Positions 6,072 to 12,680 of a stretch of 13,933 bases of DNA are shown piece after piece (the stretch's first letter is position 1; every line of letters begins with the position of its first letter). The stretch is from Nitrospinota bacterium. GTDB lineage: Bacteria > UBA8248. The notes beneath the pieces are model-generated. The model had not been told where the DNA came from. It was given only the letters and a program-made list of their open reading frames with translations, and did no database searches. Made by a program: the position numbers and the translations under genes. Location: assembly GCA_029937135.1 (NCBI GenBank), contig JAPYQX010000043.1, positions 1 through 13,933 of the forward strand. Direction: 5' to 3'.

Positions 6072-6599
6072 ATGACACTCGAAGTCGAATCCAAGGGCGT
6101 TGACTACTACAAGGCGGCGGACGGGCGCATCATCGCCATCCACATCAAGAGCGATTTCTCGGACTACGCGAAATTTCCCCCCTACCTCGACACCGAGGAG
6201 GCCCGGGAGCATATCCGCTCCGCCTACGCCGGGCAGGACATCGACGAGGAGCGCAACACCAAGGCCCACATGACCGACGATGAGATACCCCTTCAGGTCA
6301 TCGTCCTCAACCGGCCCAAGGGCGCCATCACCAAGGCGCACTATCACCTCGTCGAGGAGCGCCCGACGGTCAACACCACGCGCCACCAGGTCCTCATCTG
6401 CCAGCGGGGAAGAGTGCGCGTGGGCGTCTTCACCAAGGAGGGCGACAACCTGGGCGAAGCCATCCTGAACCGGGACGATCTCATCCTCATGTACGAGGGC
6501 CACGAGGTCGAGTTCCTTGAGGACAACACCAAAGTCATTGAGATTAAAGAAGGGCCTTTCCCCGAGACGGACGACAAGGACAAGGTGGAACTGACCTGA
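6072..6599 (+). CDS. Cupin-like protein of unknown function
   Basis: Soluble protein of 175 residues with a cupin-like C-terminal barrel. Candidate metal-binding residues are AHYH (His90 and His92), His105 in TTRHQVLICQRG, and His144 in YEGHEVEFLE. The barrel ends with the IEIKEGPFP stretch at 157-164, a closing pattern I associate with cupins acting on sugars or small acids. The N-terminal 70 residues are mixed and carry no motif that I recognise. ATG at 6072 follows AAAGGAAATCCGTC, a reasonable ribosome site. It precedes an FAH-family hydrolase by 42 bases on the same strand, so the two probably share a transcript and perhaps a catabolic route. The substrate is unknown. A terminator-like hairpin lies in its leader. 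Confidence 0.75.
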   Translation: MTLEVESKGVDYYKAADGRIIAIHIKSDFSDYAKFPPYLDTEEAREHIRSAYAGQDIDEERNTKAHMTDDEIPLQVIVLNRPKGAITKAHYHLVEERPTVNTTRHQVLICQRGRVRVGVFTKEGDNLGEAILNRDDLILMYEGHEVEFLEDNTKVIEIKEGPFPETDDKDKVELT

Positions 6600-6641
6600 C
6601 CGGCCCGAGCCAATTTCCCGAATTAAAGCGAGGCATCATCC

Positions 6642-7658
6642 ATGAAACTCATCACCTTTGAGGTCAAGACCCCCGTCGGCCCCTTTCAACGCCTCGGCGC
6701 GGTTATCGAAAACGGCGGCTCGCTGGCCTACGCCGATCTGAATTTCGCCTTGGCGGCGAGCCTCGCCGACGAGGGCGCCCCGCGTCCGCGGGAGATGGCC
6801 GACGCCATCATTCCGTCCGAGATGCTCGCCTTCGCCGCTTCGGGGGCCTCATCCATCGAGGCGGCCGCCGAGGTGATCGAATTTCTGCACGACAAGCCGG
6901 GAATTGACGGCCCGAAGGGCGAGCAGCTCCTCTACAGGCCCGATGAGGTCCGCCTCCTCCCCCCCATTCCGCGCCCCCCGATGATCCGCGGCTTCGCGGG
7001 CTTTGAGCGCCACCTCAAGGCGACCTACGCGACAATGGGCCTCGAGATTCCCGCGACCTGGTATGAGCGTCCGCTTTGCTTCAAGTCGAGCTGCGCCCAC
7101 ATGGCCGCCGTGGGTGAAACTATCCCCTGGCCGAGCTACACCGAGAAAATGGATTTCGAGCTGGAGTTTTGCGTCATCATCGGCAAGCCGGGCCGCGACA
7201 TCACGGAGGAAAAGGCGGGCGAGCACATCCTGGGCTACGCCATCCTCAACGACTGGAGCGCCCGCGACGCGCAGACCGGCGAGATGGCGATGGGAACAGG
7301 CCCCTACAAAGGGAAAGACTGGTGCTGGAGCTTCGGGCCCTGGATCGTCACCCCGGACGAGCTGGGCAACCCCGCCGAGATACCCATGACCGCGCGCGTG
7401 AACGGCGAGACCTGGATCGAAGCCACCCCCGGCGAAATGTACTGGACTTTCGACCAGATGATCTCCTACACATCGCGCGACGAGAACATGCTCACCGGCG
7501 ATATTTTGGGCTCGGGCACCGTGCCCGGCGGCTGCGGCATGGAAATAGAGCGTTGGATACAGCCCGGCGACCTCGTTGAGATTGACATGGGGCCGCTAGG
7601 GGTACTGGCGAACAAGATCGGTGAGAAGGGGGTAAGGAAGCCGTTTACGTATAAGTAG
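6642..7658 (+). CDS. Fumarylacetoacetate hydrolase (FAH)-family protein
   Basis: Enzyme of 338 residues in the FAH family, which hydrolyses, decarboxylates or hydrates 2-oxo acids and beta-diketo acids using Mg2+ or Mn2+. The catalytic core is visible: the metal ligands are probably Glu173 and Glu175 in DFELEFCVIIG and Asp204 in ILNDWSARDAQ. It is followed by KGKDWCWSFGPW at 223-234, with a family lysine, and GDILGSGTVPGGC at 286-298. The N-terminal ~110 residues form the usual less conserved lead domain. ATG at 6642 follows AAAGCGAGG. Candidates include fumarylacetoacetase-like, acylpyruvase or 2-keto-4-pentenoate hydratase-like roles; without other aromatic-degradation genes nearby I cannot choose. 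It is co-directional with the cupin-like gene and convergent with the YdhR-like gene. Confidence 0.9.
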   Translation: MKLITFEVKTPVGPFQRLGAVIENGGSLAYADLNFALAASLADEGAPRPREMADAIIPSEMLAFAASGASSIEAAAEVIEFLHDKPGIDGPKGEQLLYRPDEVRLLPPIPRPPMIRGFAGFERHLKATYATMGLEIPATWYERPLCFKSSCAHMAAVGETIPWPSYTEKMDFELEFCVIIGKPGRDITEEKAGEHILGYAILNDWSARDAQTGEMAMGTGPYKGKDWCWSFGPWIVTPDELGNPAEIPMTARVNGETWIEATPGEMYWTFDQMISYTSRDENMLTGDILGSGTVPGGCGMEIERWIQPGDLVEIDMGPLGVLANKIGEKGVRKPFTYK

Positions 7659-7705
7659 GGATTTTCTGACTGAACAAAAATCAATCGGTGGGCAAACTGC
7701 TCCCC

Positions 7706-8020
7706 CTACGCGGCGGTTTTGATCTCCCCGGCGGCGTTATCGACGACGGCGGGGGTCTCAAAGTAGGTGATTTTCGGATTGACACCAAAGGCATTTTTGA
7801 AATTATCGAGCCAGACCCCCGCATAGCAAGCCTCGGCCGCCTCCCGCGACTCCCACAGATAGACACCTCCGCCCATGCCTTCTTCGGCGCTATAGAGAAA
7901 GTTTTTCCGGATGAGACCGGGGATTGTGCGGAAGCGCTCGACGATTTTCATGGTATTTTCGGTGTACTGATCAAAGGTGAGCCCCTCGGGAAGGGGGGCG
8001 GAAACGATGGCGGTGATCAT
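7706..8020 (-). CDS. YdhR-like dimeric alpha/beta-barrel protein (putative monooxygenase)
   Basis: Small soluble protein of 104 residues. The pattern IPGLIRKNFLYSAEEGMGGG followed by VYLWESREAAEAC (residues 33-65) matches the YdhR-type putative monooxygenase family, whose members form ferredoxin-like dimeric barrels. YdhR itself has a similar EPGFLWKVWTE...GGIYLF stretch. No cofactor motif is expected, as relatives of this fold are often cofactor-independent or are binding proteins. ATG at 8020 follows AAAGGAG with a good spacing. It lies 40 bases after the radical SAM gene on the same strand, so the two are probably cotranscribed, and it converges on the FAH gene with a 47-base gap. The role is unproven. 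Confidence 0.75.
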   Translation of the reverse strand: MITAIVSAPLPEGLTFDQYTENTMKIVERFRTIPGLIRKNFLYSAEEGMGGGVYLWESREAAEACYAGVWLDNFKNAFGVNPKITYFETPAVVDNAAGEIKTAA

Positions 8021-8060
8021 GGGGATCTCCTTTGATTAAAGTTTTGGGAGAGAATTTTTT

Positions 8061-8897
8061 TCACTCCCCATAAATACTACTCACAACCAGCCCCGTCCTC
8101 TCCCTGATCATTTTCTCCACTTCCCCGGCGTCTTCGACACCAATCGTTTTCAATTCACTGAGCTTGGCGGGGGCGCTATCGCGGTCGTAGCGCCCGCGCG
8201 TCTCGACGAACCAGCCGGCGGGGTAGGCGCGCTTGGGGGTGTTGAGCTGCACTTCGTCGGGCCTGATTCGGTTCAGGAGGTCGCACAGCTCCCCGGTCAT
8301 TTTTTGATTCACGGGCATGTACATCACCTGGCTGTCGAGATGGCCGGTGAACTCGGCGCGGAATTTTACCGTCGCCTCGACGATGCCGGCCAAGGTGACG
8401 TTAGACGCAGGGCGGTTCACCCGCTGGAACATCTCCTCGTCCGGTGCGTCGAGCTTGACCGAGACGCGATCGGCCGCGCACAGGGCTTCGCGCACCTCGG
8501 GCAGATGAAGGAGGGTTCCGTTCGTGAGGACGTGGGTGGTGATCCCCGTCCGCTCGCCGACGGCGCGGACCGCCTCACCGAGGTTGAGCGCCAGGGTGGG
8601 CTCCCCGCTACCGCTGAAGGTGACGAGATCGGCGCCCCGCCAGTCGGATTTTTCAAGGTCGGCCATGACGCGGTCTGTCGTGACGAAAAGGCGGCGCTCC
8701 AGGGTGACGATCTGGATGCTCCCGAGCTGGCAGTAAACGCAGTTGAACGAGCAGACGCTGGCCTGGAGAATCAAGTCCACCCCGAGCGAGCTTCCGAACC
8801 GCCAGGAGCTCACCGGCCCGTAGACAGTGGAGGGATGAAGCCTCCCCTCATCCCCCGGACCGATGGTCTTGAGCTCTTCTTCTTTCATCGGGAACAT
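8061..8897 (-). CDS. Radical SAM protein, COG0731 type
   Basis: Radical S-adenosylmethionine enzyme of 278 residues. The Fe4S4 cluster motif is CSFNCVYC (Cx3Cx2C; cysteines about 49, 53 and 56). Upstream is VYGPVSSWRFGSSLGVDLI, and downstream are TFSGSGEPTL and VLTNGTLL, which together mark COG0731, the group related to the tRNA wyosine-synthesis enzyme TYW1. It is short and lacks a flavodoxin domain, as usual in bacterial members whose substrate is unknown. Two starts are possible: ATG at 8897 (2 bases after GGAGG) or ATG at 8888 (11 bases after it); neither spacing is ideal. The much longer open frame upstream is a shadow of the MATE gene. It has its own extended -10 promoter and is followed by the YdhR-like gene. 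Confidence 0.88.
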   Translation of the reverse strand: MFPMKEEELKTIGPGDEGRLHPSTVYGPVSSWRFGSSLGVDLILQASVCSFNCVYCQLGSIQIVTLERRLFVTTDRVMADLEKSDWRGADLVTFSGSGEPTLALNLGEAVRAVGERTGITTHVLTNGTLLHLPEVREALCAADRVSVKLDAPDEEMFQRVNRPASNVTLAGIVEATVKFRAEFTGHLDSQVMYMPVNQKMTGELCDLLNRIRPDEVQLNTPKRAYPAGWFVETRGRYDRDSAPAKLSELKTIGVEDAGEVEKMIRERTGLVVSSIYGE

Positions 8898-8921
8898 TTC
8901 CTCCGCCCGCAAATTTGCTCT

Positions 8922-8930
8922 ATTATAACA
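8922..8930 (-). promoter_or_regulatory. Extended -10 promoter for radical SAM gene
   Basis: On the minus strand TGT precedes a perfect TATAAT (8927-8922), forming a full extended -10. No clear -35 is seen, which is normal for this promoter type. The expected start of transcription near 8915 gives an 18-base leader to ATG 8897. A second TATAAT at 8943-8938 overlaps the MATE stop codon. Confidence 0.6.
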
Positions 8931-8938
8931 GCAGCCGA

Positions 8939-10360
8939 TTATACACGTCCGGACTCCGCCTTTTTTTCGGCGACTATGGCCGCCGAGCGCCGGGCCAGCC
9001 CGCCGTTGACCGCCCAGCTCCTGAACCAGACGAGCATCGCCGCCCCGCTGACGATCTGGCTGCCCGCGATGGCAAGCCAGACGCTCGCCGGACCAACGCC
9101 CAGCGGGACCGCCATCACGAAGGCGGCTGGAATCTGGACCGCCCAGCGCACGATCCCCTCGACGAGCATCGGCGGCTTCGTCTGCCCGCAACCCTGAAAC
9201 GCGCCGGAAAGCACGCGCCGCCCCGACTCGACCACCAGCCCCACGCTCAAGATGCGAAGCGCCATGGCGCCGATACCGGCCGCCTCGCCCTTCATCCCGA
9301 AGACGACGACGATCTCGGGCGCAAAGACGAACAACCCGACCGAGACAACGGCCATGATGGCCGTCAGCGCGGCGAGGGCGATCTTCACGGTGCGGGCCGC
9401 CCGCTCGGGGAGCCCCGCGCCAATGTTCTGGCCCACGAGGGTGCGCACCGAACCCTGAAGCCCGAAGCTCGGCATCCGCGCGATGAGGGTGATGCGGTTG
9501 CCAATGGCCCAGGCCGCCAGCGCGAAGGGCCCGAAGGCCGAGAGCATCCGGAGCAGGATGACATTCGCGCCGCGCTCGAGGAGGTTTTGCACCGAAACCG
9601 GCCAGGCCAGGGCGAGTATCCGCCCGATCACCTCGGGCCGGGGCCAGAGATCGCCCGGCCTGAGCCTGATGCGCGAGCGCCCCGACGCCACGACGTAGAG
9701 CATCACCATCCACCCCGTGAACCGCCCGGCGCCCATGCCGAGGAACCCGCCCGCGATTCCAAGAGCGGGGACCGGACCCGCCCCGAATATCAGCAGGGGC
9801 ACCGCGATCATCGAAACGCACACACCGCCAATCATCGCGATAAGGGTGTAGCCCGGTTCACCCGCGCCGCGGAGGATGTTCGAGAAAACAAACATGCCCT
9901 CCCAGGCGATGAACACCATGAAACCCGCGCGCATGTATGCGGTGCCGAGTCGGATGAGTTCGGGGTCCGAAGTCAGAAGGGAAATGAGCCGGGACGAAAA
10001 AACCAGCCCGAGGACAGAGAACACCAGCGAGTAGGTCATGAGAAACAGGATCGTCTGGCCCGCGACTATCGAGGCGCCCTCGCTGTCGCCCGCGCCGATT
10101 CGCTGGGCGATGAGGGCCTGTCCCGATATGCGCACCCCGAAACCAACCGACCGCAGGAAAAGCACGGTCATGAACCCGAGCGAAGACGCCGCCAGAAAAT
10201 TCGGGCCCAGGACGCCGATCCAGTAGATTTCGAGCACTCCGTCGATGTTCCGGATGACCTGCTCGACGCACATCGGGACCGAAAGACGGGTGATCGCCCA
10301 ACCGATGGAGCCTTTGGTGTAATCGTAGCGGTTGCGGGTTTTATCCTTCCGGTTTTTCAA
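8939..10360 (-). CDS. MATE-family multidrug/toxin efflux transporter
   Basis: Inner-membrane exporter of 473 residues with about 12 hydrophobic helices in two homologous halves, driven by Na+ or H+ in the family. The N-terminal pattern YDYTKGSIGWAITRLSVPM is the usual MATE lead-in, and GQALIAQRIGAGDSEGA (~80-96) and VGQNIGAGLPERAARTV (~309-325) are the paired loop motifs of the two halves. The start is TTG at 10360, with AAAGAG a few bases upstream; no ATG occurs before the first helix, so a non-ATG start is needed. The substrate cannot be told from sequence. It diverges from the phosphatase gene and lies 41 bases before the radical SAM gene. A strong hairpin stands in its leader. Confidence 0.92.
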   Translation of the reverse strand: MKNRKDKTRNRYDYTKGSIGWAITRLSVPMCVEQVIRNIDGVLEIYWIGVLGPNFLAASSLGFMTVLFLRSVGFGVRISGQALIAQRIGAGDSEGASIVAGQTILFLMTYSLVFSVLGLVFSSRLISLLTSDPELIRLGTAYMRAGFMVFIAWEGMFVFSNILRGAGEPGYTLIAMIGGVCVSMIAVPLLIFGAGPVPALGIAGGFLGMGAGRFTGWMVMLYVVASGRSRIRLRPGDLWPRPEVIGRILALAWPVSVQNLLERGANVILLRMLSAFGPFALAAWAIGNRITLIARMPSFGLQGSVRTLVGQNIGAGLPERAARTVKIALAALTAIMAVVSVGLFVFAPEIVVVFGMKGEAAGIGAMALRILSVGLVVESGRRVLSGAFQGCGQTKPPMLVEGIVRWAVQIPAAFVMAVPLGVGPASVWLAIAGSQIVSGAAMLVWFRSWAVNGGLARRSAAIVAEKKAESGRV

Positions 10361-10384
10361 TCTGGGCTCTTTATTAAGGTAAAT

Positions 10385-10416
10385 CCGGCGGATGGGAGAG
10401 ATTCATCTCCCGCCGG
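10385..10416 (-). promoter_or_regulatory. Hairpin in MATE leader
   Basis: CCGGC (10385-10389) pairs with GCCGG (10412-10416), and GGGAGA (10394-10399) pairs with TCTCCC (10406-10411). This gives an 11-bp stem with a 4-base bulge and a 6-base loop. It sits 25 bases before the MATE start. No U-tract follows on either strand, so a plain terminator is unlikely; an operator or a translation-control structure is possible. Confidence 0.4.
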
Positions 10417-10467
10417 AGGATAAGCTCGCCTCGAATACGCCCGGCCAGTATGTTCCTCCACGCCTCT

Positions 10468-10544
10468 TTTGGGCAACCGCGCGGGGTTTCGGGATCTTCT
10501 CAGGCTTGCGGCGCCCACGCAGGGATTTGGGCAACCGCGCGGGG
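10468..10544. repeat. 19-bp direct repeat pair in divergent promoter region
   Basis: TTTGGGCAACCGCGCGGGG occurs exactly at 10468-10486 and 10526-10544, 58 bases apart start to start, between the divergent MATE and phosphatase genes. On the minus strand the left copy contains TTGCCC, which is 18 bases from CATACT and could be a weak -35/-10 pair for MATE. The pair may be regulator sites or a local duplication. Confidence 0.7.
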
Positions 10545-10638
10545 CGGGCCTGGCGAAAAACGCCCCGGCGCGTTAGTTTCGGGTCGGGCGAACCGAGCGT
10601 ATCCCCGGCGGAAAACCGGGCAGATTTACGGAGGCCGC

Positions 10639-11418
10639 ATGAAAGATTTTATCGAAGAGACGCTCCGCGAGGCGGGCGCGATGGCGCTTGCCCTCGCCCC
10701 GAGCGCCAAGGGCGAGCGGAAGGCCGACCGGAGCATGGTCAGCGAAGCGGACCGCCAAGTGGAGACGTACATCACCGGCCGCATCGCCAAGCGATATCCC
10801 GAGGACCGGATCGTCGGCGAGGAACACGGCGACTCCAATAGCACTGACGCCAAGGCCCGCCGCCTCTGGGCGGTCGATCCCATCGACGGGACGAATCCAT
10901 ACCTGAACGGTTTGCCGACCTGGGGGATGTGCATCGGGGTGATGGAGGGCGGCGTACCGCTCGCGGGGGGGATTTTCCTGCCGCGCCTGGGCGAGCTTCT
11001 TTTAGCCAAACGGGGGAAGGGCGCCACCCGGAACGGCGAGGCGATTCCGATGCTCAAGCCCGTCGAGATCGATAACCAGACGGTGCTTCTCTCTCCCGCC
11101 TCGCGGAAGCGTTTTTACAAAATGGATTATCCGGGAAAATCGATAGCTTACGGTTCCATCGCCGCCCACGTCACCTACGCCGTCACGGGCGGCGGCGTCG
11201 GGACCTTGATAGACCGGCCCTACATCTGGGACATCCTCGGACCGCTCGCCGTTCTCCATGAAGTCGGCGGGGGCGCGTTCTACCCGGACGGACGCCCGCT
11301 CGATCTCAACACCCTCGCCAACGGCGAAAAAGAAGAGATGCCCCTTTTCTTCGGCCTCCCGGAAAACACCCGCCAGCTTTATCCGATGATCGAGATCTAT
11401 CCGAGACCCAAGAAGTAA
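10639..11418 (+). CDS. Inositol monophosphatase-family phosphatase
   Basis: Soluble Mg2+-dependent phosphatase of 259 residues, normal for the IMPase superfamily (inositol-1-phosphatase, histidinol-phosphatase HisN, CysQ/3'-phosphoadenosine-5'-phosphate types). Metal-site motifs are VGEEHG at 59-64, DPIDGTNPY at 80-88 (Asp80, Asp83, Gly84 and Thr85) and IWDILGP at 196-202 with Asp198. The Thr-Asn-Pro-Tyr ending differs from the commoner T-N-F, so the substrate is uncertain. The frame is open 63 codons upstream, but ATG 10639 has GGAGG four bases before it and starts a normal IMPase helix, while the upstream part is Arg/Gly-rich and non-conserved. It is transcribed away from MATE and convergent with the FAD oxidoreductase. 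Confidence 0.9.
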   Translation: MKDFIEETLREAGAMALALAPSAKGERKADRSMVSEADRQVETYITGRIAKRYPEDRIVGEEHGDSNSTDAKARRLWAVDPIDGTNPYLNGLPTWGMCIGVMEGGVPLAGGIFLPRLGELLLAKRGKGATRNGEAIPMLKPVEIDNQTVLLSPASRKRFYKMDYPGKSIAYGSIAAHVTYAVTGGGVGTLIDRPYIWDILGPLAVLHEVGGGAFYPDGRPLDLNTLANGEKEEMPLFFGLPENTRQLYPMIEIYPRPKK

Positions 11419-11455
11419 CCGTTATTCAATTTTTTTCCGGTTCGGCTCTTTGGGT

Positions 11456-11498
11456 TACAGGGCCGCTGTCGCACCTACAGGGCCGCTGTCGCGGCCCT
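11456..11498. repeat. Tandem palindromic repeat between convergent genes
   Basis: TACAGGGCCGCTGTCGC occurs twice in tandem with a 20-base period (11456-11472 and 11476-11492). The second copy continues into GCGGCCC, so GGGCCGC-TGTC-GCGGCCC (11480-11497) is a perfect 7-bp stem, 8 bp counting the flanking A-T pair. It begins at the stop codon of the FAD oxidoreductase. There is no U-tract on either side. It resembles a dispersed REP-like intergenic element and could protect 3' ends of both convergent transcripts. Confidence 0.65.
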
Positions 11499-12678
11499 AC
11501 CCCTGAAACCCGCGATCAAAGGCGCTTTGCATCAGATCGCCCTCGGCGAAGCGGGCGAGGCGGTAATCGGAGATATCGGGCCGGGGACATTCCCCGGTCA
11601 TGATCAGCTCGGCCATCATCTCGCCTACGGCGGGCGATAGCTTGAAGCCGTGTCCGCTCATTCCGGTGCAGATGAAATAACCCGCCGTTTCGGGGTGGCG
11701 GTCCATGATGGGCATCCAGTCGGGAGTGACGCAGTAAAGACAGCCCCAGCCCCGGAGGAGACGCGCGTTTTCGAATTCGGGCCAGCGGAGCGTCATCCGC
11801 TTCACCACGTCCAGCACGAACGCCATGTCCTCTTTTTCGTTGTAATCGTCCGGGTCAACGTGCTCGGGCTCGATGTTGTCGCGCCCGATGAGCAGGAGGT
11901 CCGCCCCCTCGGGGCGGAAATAGAGTTTCGTCGGCGCGTCGTAGACCATGATTTCGACGCGCTCACCGCCAACATCCTCAGTCTCGAAAACAGTGTCCTG
12001 CTCGCGGATGGCCTCGGCGGGAAACCGGTCGCCGCTCAGGCCCGCCACCTTGTTCACCCACGCCCCCGCCGCGTTCACGACGACGGGTGAATCCACGGGC
12101 CCACGTGGAGTACTCACCCCCACAACCCGGCCCCCTTCGACCCGGACGCCGGTCACCGGGCAATTCTGGCGGATGATCGCGCCGTGTTTTCTCGCCCCCT
12201 CGGCGAACCCCATCGCCACCCCATGGGGATCGGCGTAGCCGCTCCGCTTTTCATAGGCCGCGCCGGCCAGATCGTCCAGCCTCGCCCAGGGGGCGAACCG
12301 CGCCACCTCGCCCGGATCTAGCCACTCGGTTTCGACTCCAAGTGAGCGGGCGAGCGCGATGTTCCTCTGGACGCCCCCGGCCAGCGCCTCGTTCGCGAAC
12401 ACGAGATAGCCCGGCTGTTTGAAGCTCGCCTGGCCGCCGCCGGTCAGCTCCTCGAAATTCTCGAACATCTCGAGCGAGCGCCAGGCCATACGAATTGTGC
12501 TCTCGTTGGAATAGTGCATCCGGACGAGGGCCGAGGATTTTCCGCTCGTGCCCGAGGCGATGCCGCCGCGCTCGAGCAACACGATTTTTCCGAAGCCGCG
12601 CCGGGCGAGCTGAAACGCAATCGAGGTGCCCATTACTCCACCGCCGATAATGACCGCGTCCGCCGTTTCTTTAACCAT
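11497..12678 (-). CDS. FAD-dependent oxidoreductase, DAO family (sarcosine/glycine oxidase-like)
   Basis: Flavoprotein of 393 residues of the D-amino-acid oxidase fold, which includes glycine oxidase, monomeric sarcosine oxidase and the sarcosine oxidase beta subunit. An N-terminal Rossmann fold begins at VIIGGGVMGTSIAFQLARRG (9-28), with an acidic Glu near 36 that contacts the FAD ribose. Further family marks are SGTSGKSSALVRMHYSN (~42-58) and, near the C-terminus, GWGCLYCVTPDWMPIMD and CTGMSGHGFKLSPAVGE, the usual closing FAD-binding region. It likely oxidises an amino acid or secondary amine to an imine, but the substrate is unknown. ATG 12678 follows GGAG with good spacing and lies 2 bases after the stop of the DUF3604-like gene, so the two are coupled. 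No sarcosine oxidase alpha, gamma or delta genes are nearby. Confidence 0.9.
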   Translation of the reverse strand: MVKETADAVIIGGGVMGTSIAFQLARRGFGKIVLLERGGIASGTSGKSSALVRMHYSNESTIRMAWRSLEMFENFEELTGGGQASFKQPGYLVFANEALAGGVQRNIALARSLGVETEWLDPGEVARFAPWARLDDLAGAAYEKRSGYADPHGVAMGFAEGARKHGAIIRQNCPVTGVRVEGGRVVGVSTPRGPVDSPVVVNAAGAWVNKVAGLSGDRFPAEAIREQDTVFETEDVGGERVEIMVYDAPTKLYFRPEGADLLLIGRDNIEPEHVDPDDYNEKEDMAFVLDVVKRMTLRWPEFENARLLRGWGCLYCVTPDWMPIMDRHPETAGYFICTGMSGHGFKLSPAVGEMMAELIMTGECPRPDISDYRLARFAEGDLMQSAFDRGFQG

Positions 12679-12680
12679 GC

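Noticed and set aside
8021..8070. Hairpin GGGGAG/CTCTCCC at the radical SAM stop as terminator
   Set aside because: No U-tract follows on either strand, and the downstream YdhR-like gene is only 40 bases away with a good ribosome site.
8898..9821. Fusion of a long N-terminal region to the radical SAM protein
   Set aside because: The extra region is an out-of-frame shadow of MATE; a promoter and ribosome site stand just before ATG 8897.
8915..10423. Long plus-strand open frame (~500 codons) opposite MATE
   Set aside because: Its product is extremely rich in Arg, His, Asp, Glu and Pro with no domain, and it mirrors the MATE gene in GC-rich DNA; the MATE translation is clearly real.
10450..10638. 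N-terminal extension of the IMPase-family gene
   Set aside because: GGAGG directly precedes ATG 10639, and the extension spans the 19-bp repeats with low-complexity Arg/Gly residues.
11419..11455. T-run after the phosphatase gene as intrinsic terminator
   Set aside because: A seven-T run is present at about 11430-11436, but no stem precedes it, so a standard terminator is not supported.
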